Below, piece by piece: positions 12,101 through 27,100 of a stretch of DNA of 64,000 bases (its first letter is position 1; each line of letters opens with the position of its first letter). The notes beneath the pieces were generated by a model, which searched no databases, was not told the DNA's origin, and saw only the letters and a list, made by a program, of their open reading frames with translations. This DNA is from Acanthosoma haemorrhoidale (taxonomy: Eukaryota; Arthropoda; Insecta; Hemiptera; Acanthosomatidae), in NCBI GenBank assembly GCA_930367205.1, contig OV884009.1:103809189-103873188 (forward strand). Direction: 5' to 3'. The translations under genes were made by a program, and so were the position numbers.

Positions 12101-15100
12101 ATTAGGTCATATAAGCTCCTTAAGCTGATGTTTGAATATAACATAAATAGTTGATTCTTAAGGCAGGCAGCCTTCCTTAATTGAAAAGATGTTTTTGAGA
12201 AAGTAAAAGTTAGCAGTTATCAACATATCTCCCAGTATAATGTATGTAATGGCCAATATTAAAAGGGAATTACAAAGCTAAGGTGATGCATTATTCAAGG
12301 AAAAATCTGTAATGATAAAATTAAAAATGCTGCTGATTAATCCTGAATAACTATCTTGTGTTATTAAACATTTTATCATAAGGAAGTTAGCATAAAACAA
12401 GTAATGTTATAGCATCACACCTTTTAAAAAGGGCAAGGCTTACAAAGTGGTAGTTACTGTATATAATAGATGGTGCTGAAGTCTTATCAGGATCAACACA
12501 CTAGGCTTATTACCTCATTCACAATTTTCATTTTGGTTTTCTTGAAAGGACTTGACTTTTCTTTATTTAATCAAGTAGACTGAGAGGTAGAATAAGTAGT
12601 GATAAAGTTGAAACCTTTTAAGATGATGTTAAAATGTGGCATTTTTAGAATCATTACTGATAAGCTAAGGTTATTAAGAAAAGAGGTACATTTTTTTGCA
12701 ATGAAAGTTATCTGGATAAAATAGACGACTCTCCCTTGTTGGGTCCAGCATTATTTATATTACTTAAACAAGCAAGACAGACAAATAGATGGTGGGAGTA
12801 ATAGAGTTCTTAGGGCTTAAGTTAAGTAAGAAGAAAATATCTCTGGGCAAGATCTTATATTATGTGAGCAGATTTATGTATATAGAAATATTAATGGTTA
12901 TGGTTGAGTAAATAAATGTCTCGAGAAAATATTACTGGGTGGAATGTAATAGCTACCTACATTCATTCTGAAATAAAGTCACCTGGGATCCCTAAAGTAA
13001 AACAGGAGTCAGTTTGTTAGGCATTAAAATGCCTGTGGTCTGTATTCGAGATATAATGAGAAACCATTATCGAGCAATTTAGCGGTCGTTGTAAATTGAG
13101 GAAACAGTAATATAACTGGTTTGTTGTGCCAGGAAATGGCAGTAACTGTTTTTAGGGGGAAATAGAACGTGTTATTTGAGATACATGTTCTTTTTAAGAT
13201 CAGGCCTTGATCCTTTATAGTCAGTGAAATGTTGCAATATTAATATAATGTTAATATATCTTATATAACTAAGTTGCGTGATTGGATCTTTTTAAATTTG
13301 TATTTTACCTTAATATTTTTTTAATATTTTTTTAACATTGTTTTTAGAAATGAAAGTTATCGAGATCAAATGGGTGGCCCTCCGTCACAAACAGCTGATA
13401 CACCTATAAAAAAAATTAGACTTGGAGAACCTAAGTCTGATCATCAGAGGAGTTTACGTGTAGACACCAGGGTAAGTGTTTATTGCATTGTGTTGTGAAA
13501 TTAAAAAAAATTAATGTTAATTAATATTTTTAAACTTTTGAAAGGATGATTCTCAGCCTGCAGCAACGTATAATCCTCAAGTAGAAGCTATATCACCTAC
13601 ACTACCATCAGAAGCATTACAAGAAGATGCTAACTTTCGTTCTACCAAGGATGACCTTCTTCATGGCATTGCTAAAGTAGATAGAGAAATAACTAAGACT
13701 GAACTAGAGATTTCAAAGCTTAAAAGAAAACAGGTCTAGTATTTTATATTGAATTTATGTTTAAGTTAGACCTAATTTCATATTTTAAATAAAATATTGC
13801 AGTTTTGTACGTTTTTTACTTAGGTTTTGATTATCATTGTTGTATTTTATTTTATTTTTCACAAAATTTGTTTTGTTATTACATGAAATTTAAATGATAC
13901 GTATTCTTTCCAAGAATGACAAAGTAATTTTAATTAATTGACTTCCACATTTATACATATCAATAGTTTATTTTACTTAACAATGGTTGATTTATTAAGG
14001 TCCCAATAGTAATATTTTAATACTCAACTGTAAATAATAGCAATTAATTTATAGAGATTAATCATTGCTGAGCAAGCATAAAAAGGCACTATTTGAGGAT
14101 TACTGAGAAACATCTAGGAAAGTGTATTTTACTTTGTCAGTCTTTCAGCATGTATGTATTACAATTGTCTTAAAAATGGATACAAAATTGGTCTGAAATT
14201 TGGAATATGTATTCCAGAACATTTTATTTTTTGAATAAAAATATTCGGGATTAACAATATTAAATCAGTTATTTAAAAAAAAAATATTAACAGAAAATTT
14301 TTATTTTCTATTAAAATTATTGATAATTTTTAAATTAAAATGAATATTTTTCGCTTAATTGTTTACATTTTTTTTTGTTGATAATGTGAATGTTTTTCTT
14401 ATTGAAACATTTTTTTAATCTTAGATTATTTTATTTTAAATTGATTAAGCAACTTATTTTCATTTAAATTAAAATAAAATATTTGTTGAGAATTTGGGAT
14501 GTAACATTAAGTTTTAAATTACTAAATTTATTTATAACAAATGCCCTTAAAGTGAATAAACTTAATAGTCTTTATGCGGGCAAGTAATATCTATTCAGAC
14601 CTCTGAGAACATTATCATAAAAAAGTAATAAATTAACTTTTTATTGAATAAATGAAACTTGAGTGTGCTGATTCATGGATCTACTAGTTGAATTCTCTTT
14701 TCTCTATACGTTATGAATCCTTTCCTCACTGTCACATTTTGTCCGCTACTGTTTAAATCTAGTGTCTTTTTATGAGATCATCCTGCACAAAATGTTCGTT
14801 AGTCACTCTTTAAATCTTTAAGCTATAAATTCATTAATTATTTTAATGATTGACAATCTAAAACTATGTCTTTTTAATATGATTTAAATTTTAAAAACTT
14901 GATAAATTAAAGTTTCCGATGAGTACATTGAAGTTTTTGTATTTAATGGTTTTGTATTACACATTTAGTGATTTTATATTTTTATTCTCTTTAATAGCAA
15001 GAATTAGAAGAGGCAGCCAAGAAGCCAGCTATTAAGAAAGAAGAAGAAGAAATACCTCAACCTAAACATCAAAGTCCAGCTCAAAAAATATATGCTGAAA

Positions 15101-18100
15101 ACAGGGTATTTTTATATTTTATGAAAATTCTGATAAAATTACAGGAATTTATGTGGCTGGCACTTATTTAATATTAGTACTACACAATTTTATAAGTTAA
15201 AATAATTTAATTGTATATTGATAACTTAAATATAAGGTCACCCTTATAGGATTGGCCTCCGTTCTTGTTCTTTTTCCAAGGTCTGGTATTGCTATCCATT
15301 TTTAGTTAAGAGCCGTTAAGAAAAACCTCATTATCTAAGGGTTGACTGTCTACAATTTGTAAACACCCATTGTCAACAATATCTAATTTCATTGTTAATA
15401 ACCTTAAGTTTTTTTGTTTATAATAGCATGTTCTTTAACAAGTGATTTCCTATACATCAAAATTGAATCAGGGGTTTATTGTGACATTGGATTTTGGCTT
15501 ACGCTGATAAAACATTGACGACATACTGTGTTTGTCTAAACTTTCATTCATAACTTAAACATCTATTTGATCAGACTAAACGATATCCCCAAAAATATAT
15601 CTATTCATTTGAGAATGATTTGCTAAATTTAAATATAAAGTATAATTACCTGTTAAAATAATTTCAAATAAATTATTGATGTTATATTTTGCTTTTTATA
15701 TTACTTACAGCAATTCATCTCTAATCTTTTTTTTTTTCAAATTTGGCCTATTACTGTTTTTACCCTTTATGAGGTTTTGACAGAATTTAATCCGCGAGAA
15801 CAATGAGGTTTTACTTTATTTTGTTGAGTATGGAGTCAAGTTTATCAACTATTATGTTGATGTTATCTGCAAATTTTAGAATTTGTATGTAAAAGATGTC
15901 ATTGATATTTTTTAATTCTAATTGTAGATGTTATATTTTATTCTTTCACTAAATTGTTTATTTGATTTAATTCAGTTATCACTCATTTAATTATTACTAT
16001 TAATAGAATATTTGTATTTAATCTAAAAAAAAAATGAGCAGTATGTTTAGATATAGTGTATTTTGAGGGTGTACAAATGCTCATGTATTTTATAAGTTGT
16101 ATACCAACCAGGAAAATTTCTTCTGAAAAAACAAATTTGTTAGTTAATCATGACCAACTAATTTGTTTTGTAATTTCTAATCCGAATCATTTTTTTTTTT
16201 TATATATAGAGAAAAGCCCAAGATGCTCATATGCTTTTGGCTAGTTTGGGACCGATTGTTCATTTAGTAAGTATATATGTGTCTTCATTTTTAATTATAG
16301 TTATTAATTTTGACCTATATGTAAAGTATTCTATAAACTGTAGCTTATAATGAATTCTAATCATTAAAAAAAATTAAAGTGCCTTGATTTTTTATTTAGC
16401 AGATTGTGGTGGTTATATTTTTTTGAATGAATACAATCTGCATCCACCAGGCTTCGTTTTATTACAGATTTAAAAGAAAAATCTAATCTTACTGGATCTT
16501 TATGACCTTTTGACATCGTTGTGTGTATTAAAGTGTATTCATCGATAGTTTTATTCATAACTTTTTGTTTTAATATAGTCAAAGTTAATATTTTTGCCCA
16601 GTGGTTGATTAACTCTACTGGGACCACTAGATGTAATTTGATTTCTATGCCCGAATGTGTAAACTAAATATATTAACTTCTTTCCTCTAGATATTTTAAC
16701 CATTCAAGAAATTTTTTGGTGCTTTTCATTTTTGGGCAATAAAAGTTGCATTCATAATAATAATAAATTTATTTTTTTGGGACATAGTCCCTAAAGAAAT
16801 CAGTTAGGATTTCTTTGCCTTCTGTCAGGTCGTCACCATTGTTTATATGTCATGAGAAAAGTCTTAAGGTCCCTGGTGGTGGAGAAAGAGTAGTTGCTCT
16901 ATGACCTTGAATGGCTTTGTGGCAGGTAACATCTTTAATCTATCCAACTTCATTCTCTTTTGATAGGTGCATGTGCCCAGGAGAACAGGTAGGTGGATTT
17001 GGGATATTTTTGCGTGGTCTTGAAGTACCATGAGCTCACACTCCTAATCTTAGATTAAGTGAAAGCCATCTCCAAGGATGAATGAACTGGAAGGAGACAG
17101 ACTGAAAGAGGTTCAAGAGGGGGGGGGTGCCACTAGGAAGCTGTGGTGTTCCATGGTTGTTGTCCTAGAAAGGGTTAGTTTTAGCGAGTCAACGTTGTTA
17201 GGGGATTCCAATGGGAAGGTGTGGGCTGTGCCAGACTTCGCAAGGAAGGAAGAGCTAGTTTTAGCGAGACAAGGCCAGATAATACGACTAGGAAAGTGTG
17301 GAGTGAGCAGTGCTGTATTAACGCTAGTGAGGTTAGGAAAGAGAGGCGGAAAGGTTAAATGAGAAGATGATATTTCAAAACATCAATGCAACTCCGAGTA
17401 CTAGTCCCGAGGCTTGCCGTTTGTATCGGCCAATAAAACCTGTCTTCACTTGCTGCAGTCTGACCAAGCGCTCCTAGCGCTGGGTGGCCTTGGAGCTAGT
17501 CACATTTCATTCTTTATTTACATTAACCATTATTTACAAAGTTAGCTTTACATTTTACATTATTTAAATTAGACAGAGTATTAATATTTGCATTTGATAT
17601 AATTATATTACATTATAATCTTTGCGTTGACATATCAGAGTATAGGAAAACTTAATCTTGCCCGTGGAAAGGTTGGGAAAACACCTTCTCTTCCTAAGAG
17701 GGATTTTGGTTCACTTAAAGCAAGGGAATAAATGTAAATACAGCTCAGATAGCACATATTTATGCAGGGGGCTGCCACTGCCTGTGTTAAGGGGTGTAAG
17801 GCCCCAGTGATAATTCCATAAAACTCTAACTGAAACATAATAGCATGTCCCTAGAGGTATACGCTATCTACTTAATGTATTGGAAAGACAGGAGCCAGTG
17901 TCAGATATATGTGGGATTTCTTGTATGAATGGCCCATATACCACACTAAGCTGTTCAGGTTATTCCTTCCTCTCCCAGTCGTTGCTGGGTTGTGGGAAGG
18001 AACAGTTTGGTAGTTTTAGTTTGCTGGGTTGGGGTTATGTTTAGTGCTTTATACTGCAGGATGGGTAGATTCTGCTTTTTGGTTAATGACACCCAGTTTT

Positions 18101-21100
18101 AGCAGTTACATTTATACTGTTTACTATAGGTCTCAATTTTTTATCAGGTTTCTGCAGGTTGATAAGTCAATGTATTCTAGGATCTGTATAATTATTAGGA
18201 GTCAGTGTGATTTTTGTAATTTTCTCAATATAGTTACTTTTAATTTAAATATAATATTATTAGACATCCTTCAAAATGGCAAATATTACTAAATTAGTAT
18301 TATCTTTTCACACCTGGTTTTTTAAAGTAGCATATCTATCATTTACAACTATTCTATCAATCTCTTAAAAAATAATATTAAATAACTAACTTTTCATTTG
18401 AAATTGGTCCCACTTACATGAGTAAACAATATGACACTAGTAGTGGTATTTTCCCGATGGAGGGCTACTACTATATATTTTACTTCATTTGTAATCAATT
18501 TTCTCATTCTATTGTCTTATAAAAATTAATTATTTTGAAGATTTATTTGTAAAATTTAATTAATTAATCAAAATTGTAATTTTGTAGCCTTTGTATAACC
18601 AGCCATCCGATACACCGACATACCAGGAAAATAGGAAGAAGTAAGTACACTATGTATTAACCTTATTTTGTAGTAACAATTATTTTCTTAGATAAGTTAA
18701 CATGTTTGTAAGTTTATTTATTTAATAAATAAATTAATTGTAACTATTTATTTTTAGACATTTATTATTCAGACCAAAATTGTTGGATCATCTGCGAAGA
18801 AAAAATATAGAAAAAGAAAATAAAGAAAAACGATTAACTACAACTTATTCTCTCATGGTTCAAGAATGGTTAAAGAAAGTAGAAAAGGTATAGTATATGT
18901 TTATTCTAAGCAAATAAAAAAATCCCAGGAAATTAATTATAAACTTATGGAGTCATTTTTATACTCATCACCTAATTAGAATCTGTTCACTGATTTAGTT
19001 AGTATTTGTATCCCTAAGCCTAAACTCCCAACAAAGTATTGTAGAAAAGGGAATTCCAGGATATTACATCACTAGATCCTCTTATTACAAAAATTTGAGT
19101 TTTTCTTCAAATAATTTTTTTTTAATCAGTGGGCTTTAAAAGGTTCAAAATAAGTATTTTATTGTAACCATTTTTGTTAGAAGTTAATACTGCTAGGGGC
19201 TCAATTTTAGCTAAAGTAGGTCTAAGCTTTCTGGGGATTCCTGAAAACTTTATGGGGAAGGCAAGGCCCCAAGGGAGGTGGAGATATGGAGGGAGGTATT
19301 GTGCTATGGAATGATTGTTTATTTTTTTATTTCTTATTGTTTATTTCATTGGTTATGTATGCTGTGCTATGTTGGTTTTTAGTCCAAATGCGCAGGCATC
19401 ATTACAAATTTAATTTCTAAAAAAAGGCTTATGAAAGTAGTTTTTTAATTGTTTGTTAACATGTTTTAGTTATAATTATTAATATAATATATAAAGCTTA
19501 ATTCGTGAATTTTACAGATTGAAAATTCGCAGAAACGGAAAGGGAAAGATGCAAAAAATAGAGAATATTTTGAAAAAATCTTTCCAAAGTTACGGAAGCA
19601 GAGAGAGGATAGAGAAAGATTTAATCGAGTTGGTGCCCGTGTCAAAAGTGAAGCAGATATTGAGGAAATTATGGATGGGCTTCAGGAACAGGAAGTAAGT
19701 AAAATTAACTGTGGCTAATCCAAAATATTCAAATAAAATCATAAATTGCTAAATTTCTTGGTCAGCAAAATAATAAAAAATTGCATTCCCCCCCCCCCCC
19801 CATTCTGACTACCTCGTTTGGTTAAATAATATTTGCCATTCTAATTATGTTTTTTTTAAAGGAGCAATATTATAAATTAAAAAGAATTATAATTAATCTA
19901 TTATTAAACTGGGAGTAAAATAATTTCACAAGTGAAAGATAATTCCTATCAAATAAATAAATTACCAAGTAATTTGAATCACAGTGTTAGGCAAATATCT
20001 TAACTAACAAATAAATAAATTACCAAGTAATTTGAATCACAGTGTTAGGCAAATATCTTAACTACCAAATAAATAATAACCAGTGGTTATTATTGTAAAA
20101 TAAATAAATTATTTTATTTCCAAATAGCGATTAAAAAATAATTATTTGTTATTTGAATTCTGTGCATATAAACTAGTAATTATTTAATATTCGTTATCTA
20201 AAAGCAATTTAATTTGCCAAATACCGCATAATTATTCATTATTTGATCTTTTAAAATAAAGTTTTATTTGACAACTAAAAGATAATTATTTATCATAAAT
20301 TTTACTTGACAAATAAACGAATATTCATTATTTAAAATAAATTTTTATGTGAGATATATAATAATTATTTTAAATAAATTTGTATTTGATAATAAAATAT
20401 AATTAGTTGTTATTTGAAATACACTTTAATTGGGCAAATAAAAGTTAACACTGGGGAACTAATATTAATTTTTTTCTTTTTTTGTCTCAGGAAGAAAAAA
20501 TATGTGATTCTGATAGTATTTTTTCTCCTGAATTCAAATATGATGTCGGTTTTTTTCCAATCCTGCAAGGTTTCTGAGAGACAGGCATTTATAATTTAAA
20601 ACATTTTAATACTTTCTGCATTCTTAGCTACACAATATTTAAACATTTGACTCATCTAGAATGTAAGAAATGACTATTTTCTTCTATATTTCACCCGTGA
20701 AGCATCCCTCTTGATAGTCCAACAATAATTGCCCATCATATCCAAACTCTGAGTAACATATTTTAGAATTTGCCAAGCTTTCTCCAGTGGATTCAATAAT
20801 TCCTCAAACTTTTCATCATGCATGAATGATCATATTTGTGGACCCTCAAATATTCCTGCTTTAAGTTAAGGAAACGTATGCTTATGTACATGAAACCAGG
20901 AGTATTGTACATGTTCTTGACAAAATTCGTCATTAATCCTAATTTGATATGTAACAGAGGTAGATACACATTTTTAGGACTACACAATGGGTCATGTTTC
21001 GCATTTTTTTGTTCTGGAATGGGTGATTCGGGTTTAAGGCATTCTTTTGTAATGAAATGGTTTTTTCTGTCACTATTATCCCATTATCCACTACTACTTT

Positions 21101-24100
21101 GTGTAACCAAGCTGCATACCAAGAATAAGTGCTATTACCTTCAAATCACCATAAATACTCCATTCAAACACTACATATTAAAGCTTTTCCAATATAAATT
21201 TAAAATTTTCCTATGCTTCTTTGATAATAGCAAATTGAGGTAGAGGTACTGATAGGAATTCATTGTCATTATGCAGAAGCGCAGCTTTTAAACTAACTTT
21301 AGAGGAATCAATGAACAAACCCCATTCTGTTGGGTTATTATATCAAGATTTTCTTGAGTCAGTAAATAAGGCTAAGATGAACTGATTTGTCCGAAAGATG
21401 TTTCTTTTCTTTCCTTTCCTTACTTCCATGAGACTTTAAGCTCTCATCATGTTCTGGAGGCTTTGGTATGGGGAATACTTCGCAGTGTAGAACTGGTCTC
21501 ATTGCAGATTGCAAGTCATGGTAGATCACTTTACGTTTTGATTTTGATGTAATCCCTTTAATCTTTGCTAAGCAGAAATAACAGTAAAAACAGTGATTTT
21601 TGGGTTACCTCCAAATCATAGGGATTGCCAATGGCATGTGGCGTGTGCCATTTTTCCATGTAGTGAGAAGACTAGAACAAGATAAATAACAGATTGGTGG
21701 GGGGCCCCGACTTAACACACAAAATAAAGTTCATTACACTTTTTTATTAATGGAGTAAGGTTTCACCTTTAGGACTTAAGCGTCACTTCACCAAATACAT
21801 AACCAAAATTGTTAGGATGAGTTAAACAGCAAACTAGCAATTTTGTAACTAACGACTAATTAAAAAAAATAAAGTTGTTAATATGTAATACACAATAATT
21901 GAGACACAAAGTAATCACAATGACATGTTTACTGGTTCACTACTATCTCACAACTGGCATTGTTCTGATGAATGTGTGCTACACTTAGTTGTTGAAACGT
22001 ACTGAACCTGCACAACAGTAGCAATGCTACCCTTTGAGTTACCTACACCATATTTACAATTCTCTAGGATCTTTTACTTGATAATCAACAAATGTAGGAT
22101 AAAACATTTTAAAATATTTAAAAAAATTAAAATAACAAAAAACTGTGGGTAATAGAGAAATTCTGAATACATATTTGAAAATACGATAAAAAAAAATGTA
22201 CTAAGTACCCATTGGTACTAATGAGACTAAAATCATGTTTACCAGTGTAATTATTCAATATCTGAATATATGAAATATATTTTTGTCTGACAAATAATAG
22301 ATAAATAACTGTTCTTTATGTGGTTATTTGAAATAAGTTTTTATTTTGCTGAATTCGAATCATCGCTCAGTTTTTCGATTGTGCATGCACAATGAATGAG
22401 GTATTCTTAGCTTTTACTGATTCTTCCAATCCTGCCACAAATATTTATGGGTTTTGAAGGGTGCTGGTTTAGATTATTTACTTAGTTTTTTTATTTGTCT
22501 GTGCATAATGTGATATAATTTTAGTGTTGTGTTATTCTTCCAAGTTTTGGAAAGATTTGTAGGTTTTCATAGGTGCTGGTTTTGTTTCTTCGTCAAACTT
22601 TTTGATAATACATGCCAAATGAGATATTCTCATCTATTACTGATTCATTTTATCTTGGGATCAACTTATTGGTTTTGAGGGGAGGGGTGCTGTTTTCAGT
22701 GCTTAGTTAGGCCCAGATAATTGGCCCATAGATAAGCGTAGTTAATCTGACTCAAAATGGTTTAGTTGGATTGGTGACCAATATTCCTTGTACTGTTCAA
22801 CTCCGTTCCAGGTAAGATAAGATCAGTCTGTCTACAGGAGACCACTGTAGCATGATGCATCTAATGGACCAACAGTTAACATAAAAATAAGCTACACTTT
22901 GCCTCTTGAAAAGGCTAGAAGGGTGGTCTTATTAGAAAAAAAAACATGTTTTAATTTTAACATGTTTTTAATAAATAACCTACATTCATGAATGGAAGTG
23001 CCAATCGGCAAGTTGAAGCCTACCCATCTTTATCGAAAATCGATATAATATAGCAATATGCATAAGAATTATAAATTTAAGTGAAAAACCACCCATAGAT
23101 TAAGAAAGCCTATAATAGGAATAAACATTACAATGTGTGTGCACATGTGCCATCTAAAACCTAACTAATTGAAGAATCATGATCAACACCCTTCGAAACC
23201 TATTTATCTATCCCAAGACTAGAACAATCAGTAGTAGCTAAAAATGCCTTGATTTTGCAATCAAGTTTTGCACGCACAACTTGAGTAAGGATCAAATTTG
23301 GCATCCTTCTAAACCTATATATATATATGTATCCCAAGCTTGGGAAATCATTGATAGCTATAAATATGTTGATGGGCACGTGCAATGGTATCTCAATTAA
23401 CAATAGAATTCAGCACCTTTCAAAAGATACAAATTCATTCCAAGATCAGTAAAAATCAGTATTAGCTCAATGCGTAGGCATATACAATTGAAAAACTATC
23501 AACAGATTTTAAACCAGCACCCTTTGAAACCAATCAATATATTCCATGCTAGTTGATATCAGTAGTAGTTACAATACTTATGCGCATGCACAATCGAAAA
23601 GAATCAAAAAGTAAACCGGTTCCCTTCAAAGATGTCTGAAATACTTTCAGGATGAGCCGAAGGCGCTATACCGTAAAATTGGAAGCGATAAACAGAATAA
23701 TGACGATATATACAATTCTAATATTGGTAAAAAGCGAAAAGGATCAAGTAAATTTATAGAATATCAAGTAAGATTTATTTGTTAATTGCATTTATAACTA
23801 ACTGTTAGTCATGGGGTTTTATTTTAAATATGTTGTACCCATGATCAATTGTTATTTCAGTCATTTGTTATTTCTTTGTACCTGGAAAGGTTTGGATAAG
23901 TTCTGATTTTATGTTCATTTCTGATTTTTTTTGGAGTGCTGAATACGATTATAAACTTGGCCATCTCGAAAAAGGTTAGGAGGTATGAAAAAAATAACGA
24001 CAAAAATCCCAGCTTTTTATCTGTGCACTTTTCGACTAAAATTATTCTATATAAAATTAAACAAAAAAAATTTTGCAATTTATTTTCATGTGTTTTTGTC

Positions 24101-27100
24101 AGACAAATAGTATGAGCACTGTTTGAATATGAATTCCATGAATGTACTATATAGTGGATCAGTCGAGCACAACTTGCTTCTTCATTGTATTCCCATTGTG
24201 TTACTGTTTTGATTTTTTCACAGTAATCTAACAAACTGAAGACAGCATTACACTAAAATATTTCTCTTTCTTGTATCTTGGGTGTATGTAGGTAAGTAAT
24301 AAGTTTATTACTGAAAAGTGCATATATTCATTGTAGCACCAGTTTTTATTAACATAGGTACCTAATTTTACAGTTTTACACAAAAAAAAAATCAAACAAA
24401 CACAAGTAATATGAATGTTCAATGAATATATGAATATAATTAATTTTTAAAAAAGTAGTATTTTTAATTATTTACTATTTTGTGCTAATAATCCTCTTTA
24501 TAGTCATATTTGCCAGTTTGTTCGTGAAGATCTGAACTTTCACATGTTTTTTTTATCTTCCTCCAAATCCTTTTGTTCATCTAGAACAGATGTAAGATAG
24601 TAAAAAGTATAACAATGCTCAACTTGGTTAATTCTGAAATATTAAAAAATACCTTCTTATAGCTCTGCATCAAGTTCTTGGATCGGGTCCTAAATATCAG
24701 AATGGCCCTCTTCTCCATCTTCAGCCAAATCATGTTTTTCTGCATTTTCAGAGGTTCTTCCCTTGCAGTTCAATTTAATTTGCGAACACGTTTTGTCATG
24801 ATGGACCCAAGGAATGACACAAATTGTGGGTGTAGAAAGGTAGGCTTTGTTGTAAACTGTGACAATGTAAAATAATATTGTCTAACGTTCAAAACACAAG
24901 CCAAGAACTTACAGCGGATCAAACAGAGTATTACTACATTTCAGAATTAACCAAGTTAAGCATTGTTTTGATTCTTATTTCTTTCTAGTCGAACAAAAAG
25001 ATTTAGTAGAAGATTACCTTAAGGAACAAAGCAGTGAGAAGACAGCTATGATTATAAATATTTTAAAATAATAATTTATTTATTTGTGATTTAATAGGAA
25101 TAGTACATAAGTATATAAGGATGATAGCTTCATCATGAGAAAGAATCAAGTTGTGTTTCAATTATCCGCTATATTTTCTTGTTTTATATTGAATATTATT
25201 TTCGAAAAGTGCAGTCAATACATTAAAAGCAAACAAAGCAGAAATTGTCATGACTTTTTTTTTTTTTTTAATTTTCTGTACTATTTTGAGGTGGCTAAGC
25301 AAACATTTTTATTGAATCAGCCTACCAAAAACCGTTAAGGTGCAAAAAATCAGAACTTCTCCGAACATTTCCAGGCAGACACTATTTTGAGCACTGAATG
25401 GCTGAATTGTAACTATTTAAATTGTCATTAGAAAACCTATTAAACTTCAATTATATAAATTTTCTGAAAATTATTTGAAGCTCAAATAAAAAATGAAAAA
25501 TAATTATTCCTTATTTGAATATTTAAAACAAATTTTTATTTGACAAATGAAATATAATTGTTTGTTTTTTAATTATTTGCAATAAATTTTGTTTGAAAGA
25601 TAAAATATAATTATTCATTATTTGATTATTAAAAATAATTTTTATTTGACAAATAAAAGAAATATTCATAACTTTATTATTTGAAATAAGTTTTGTTTTC
25701 ACAAATAAAAGATAATTAGTCATAATTTGATTGTTTAAAATACTTTTTGATTTGAGAAATATTATTAATTGTTATTTATGTTCATTACTCATAATTTGAT
25801 TGTTTAAAATACATTTTGATTTGAAAAATATTATTATTTGTTATTTCACATACATTTTTAATTTTATAAACATCTTTATTAGGAAAATTACAATTCGCTT
25901 TCACAGTATTATTAATTCGGATGTAAAGAATTCATTCATATCTATTTACAATATACAATTCACATTCATACATACACGCTTCATTCATAAAATATTTGTT
26001 TACTGCAAGTTTTAGACACAAAGTGATTTAAAGTTGTCCCATCATCTTTTTAAAACACCACTGTTTATTTATTCTTTGTTGAGACTTCTGGTGAAAGATG
26101 GGAAATTTTGTATACTAATTGGCCATTATGATTTTCCATCTGCCCAACACAACTGTCTTAATTTTAATTATTATTTCAACAAACCTAAATTTAACAATAA
26201 TCAATAGTCAGATAGCCATGAAATAATATAACTGAACATGCTAATAAACTTAAAACAAACATTTTGTAATATTTCAAATAACTAAAAAAATGAAATAGAA
26301 AATGATTTTTTAGCAAGGGAATGTTGTAAAAAGAGAAAAAAAGTTAAAAGAGAAGAATAGAGAAAAAAATAACACAACCGGGCAACCTAAATTACAATTT
26401 AGTTCAGAAAACACATTAACATGTATCCATCCGTATGAACATTTCTCAGATAGGCAGGTATCATAGCTTACGTCTAGAGGCATACCAAAAAAGCAGTCAT
26501 TACCTTAGTACTGTAGCAGTGAGGACCCCAAATACTCTTTTACAGACTCACTTTTACCAGTTCTAATCCCATTTTCGGTGTAACAATTGACAATATTGTA
26601 AACCCTATCCACAACACAGGCTTTTACAGGTTTGTATATCAGGTAAGGTTGTGGAAAAAAATGTTTCTTGATGTTACCTAATATAAATTATAGCAGATAG
26701 TTAATCCTCTTATATCAATGAAAACCATCCTTCTTTTTTGTAGTTGGAAGATAAGAAAATGAGGTCATATGCTGTAGTTCCACCATTATTGTTGGATGCT
26801 CAACAAAGAAGTATCTTTTACATCAATAACAATGGTCGTTTAGAAGATTTTGCTGCTGATTACAAAGAAAAACAACTATTAAATGTTTGGACACAATCTG
26901 AAAAAGAAATGTTCAAGGAAAAATTTTTGCAGCATCCTAAGAATTTTGGAATGATAGCATCTTATTTAGAGAGGAAAAGTGTTTGTGATTGTGTTCAATA
27001 CTATTATATCAGCAAAAAAACAGAAAATTACAAAAGGCTGTTACGTAAGTACTTCATGTTTCTACCTAATTTCTCTCCACAAAGTTCTTATAAAAAATTA

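Noticed and set aside
17078..17362. 94-codon + strand ORF
   Set aside because: No domain, sits in a GC-richer probable transposon relic, and no splice context links it to the corepressor.
20836..21243. 135-codon + strand ORF
   Set aside because: It is the antisense of the transposon-associated relic, whose - strand translation matches a known motif order; the + reading has no recognisable domain.
23857..24234. 125-codon - strand ORF
   Set aside because: Composition looks random, no domain, no splice or start context; no support beyond length.
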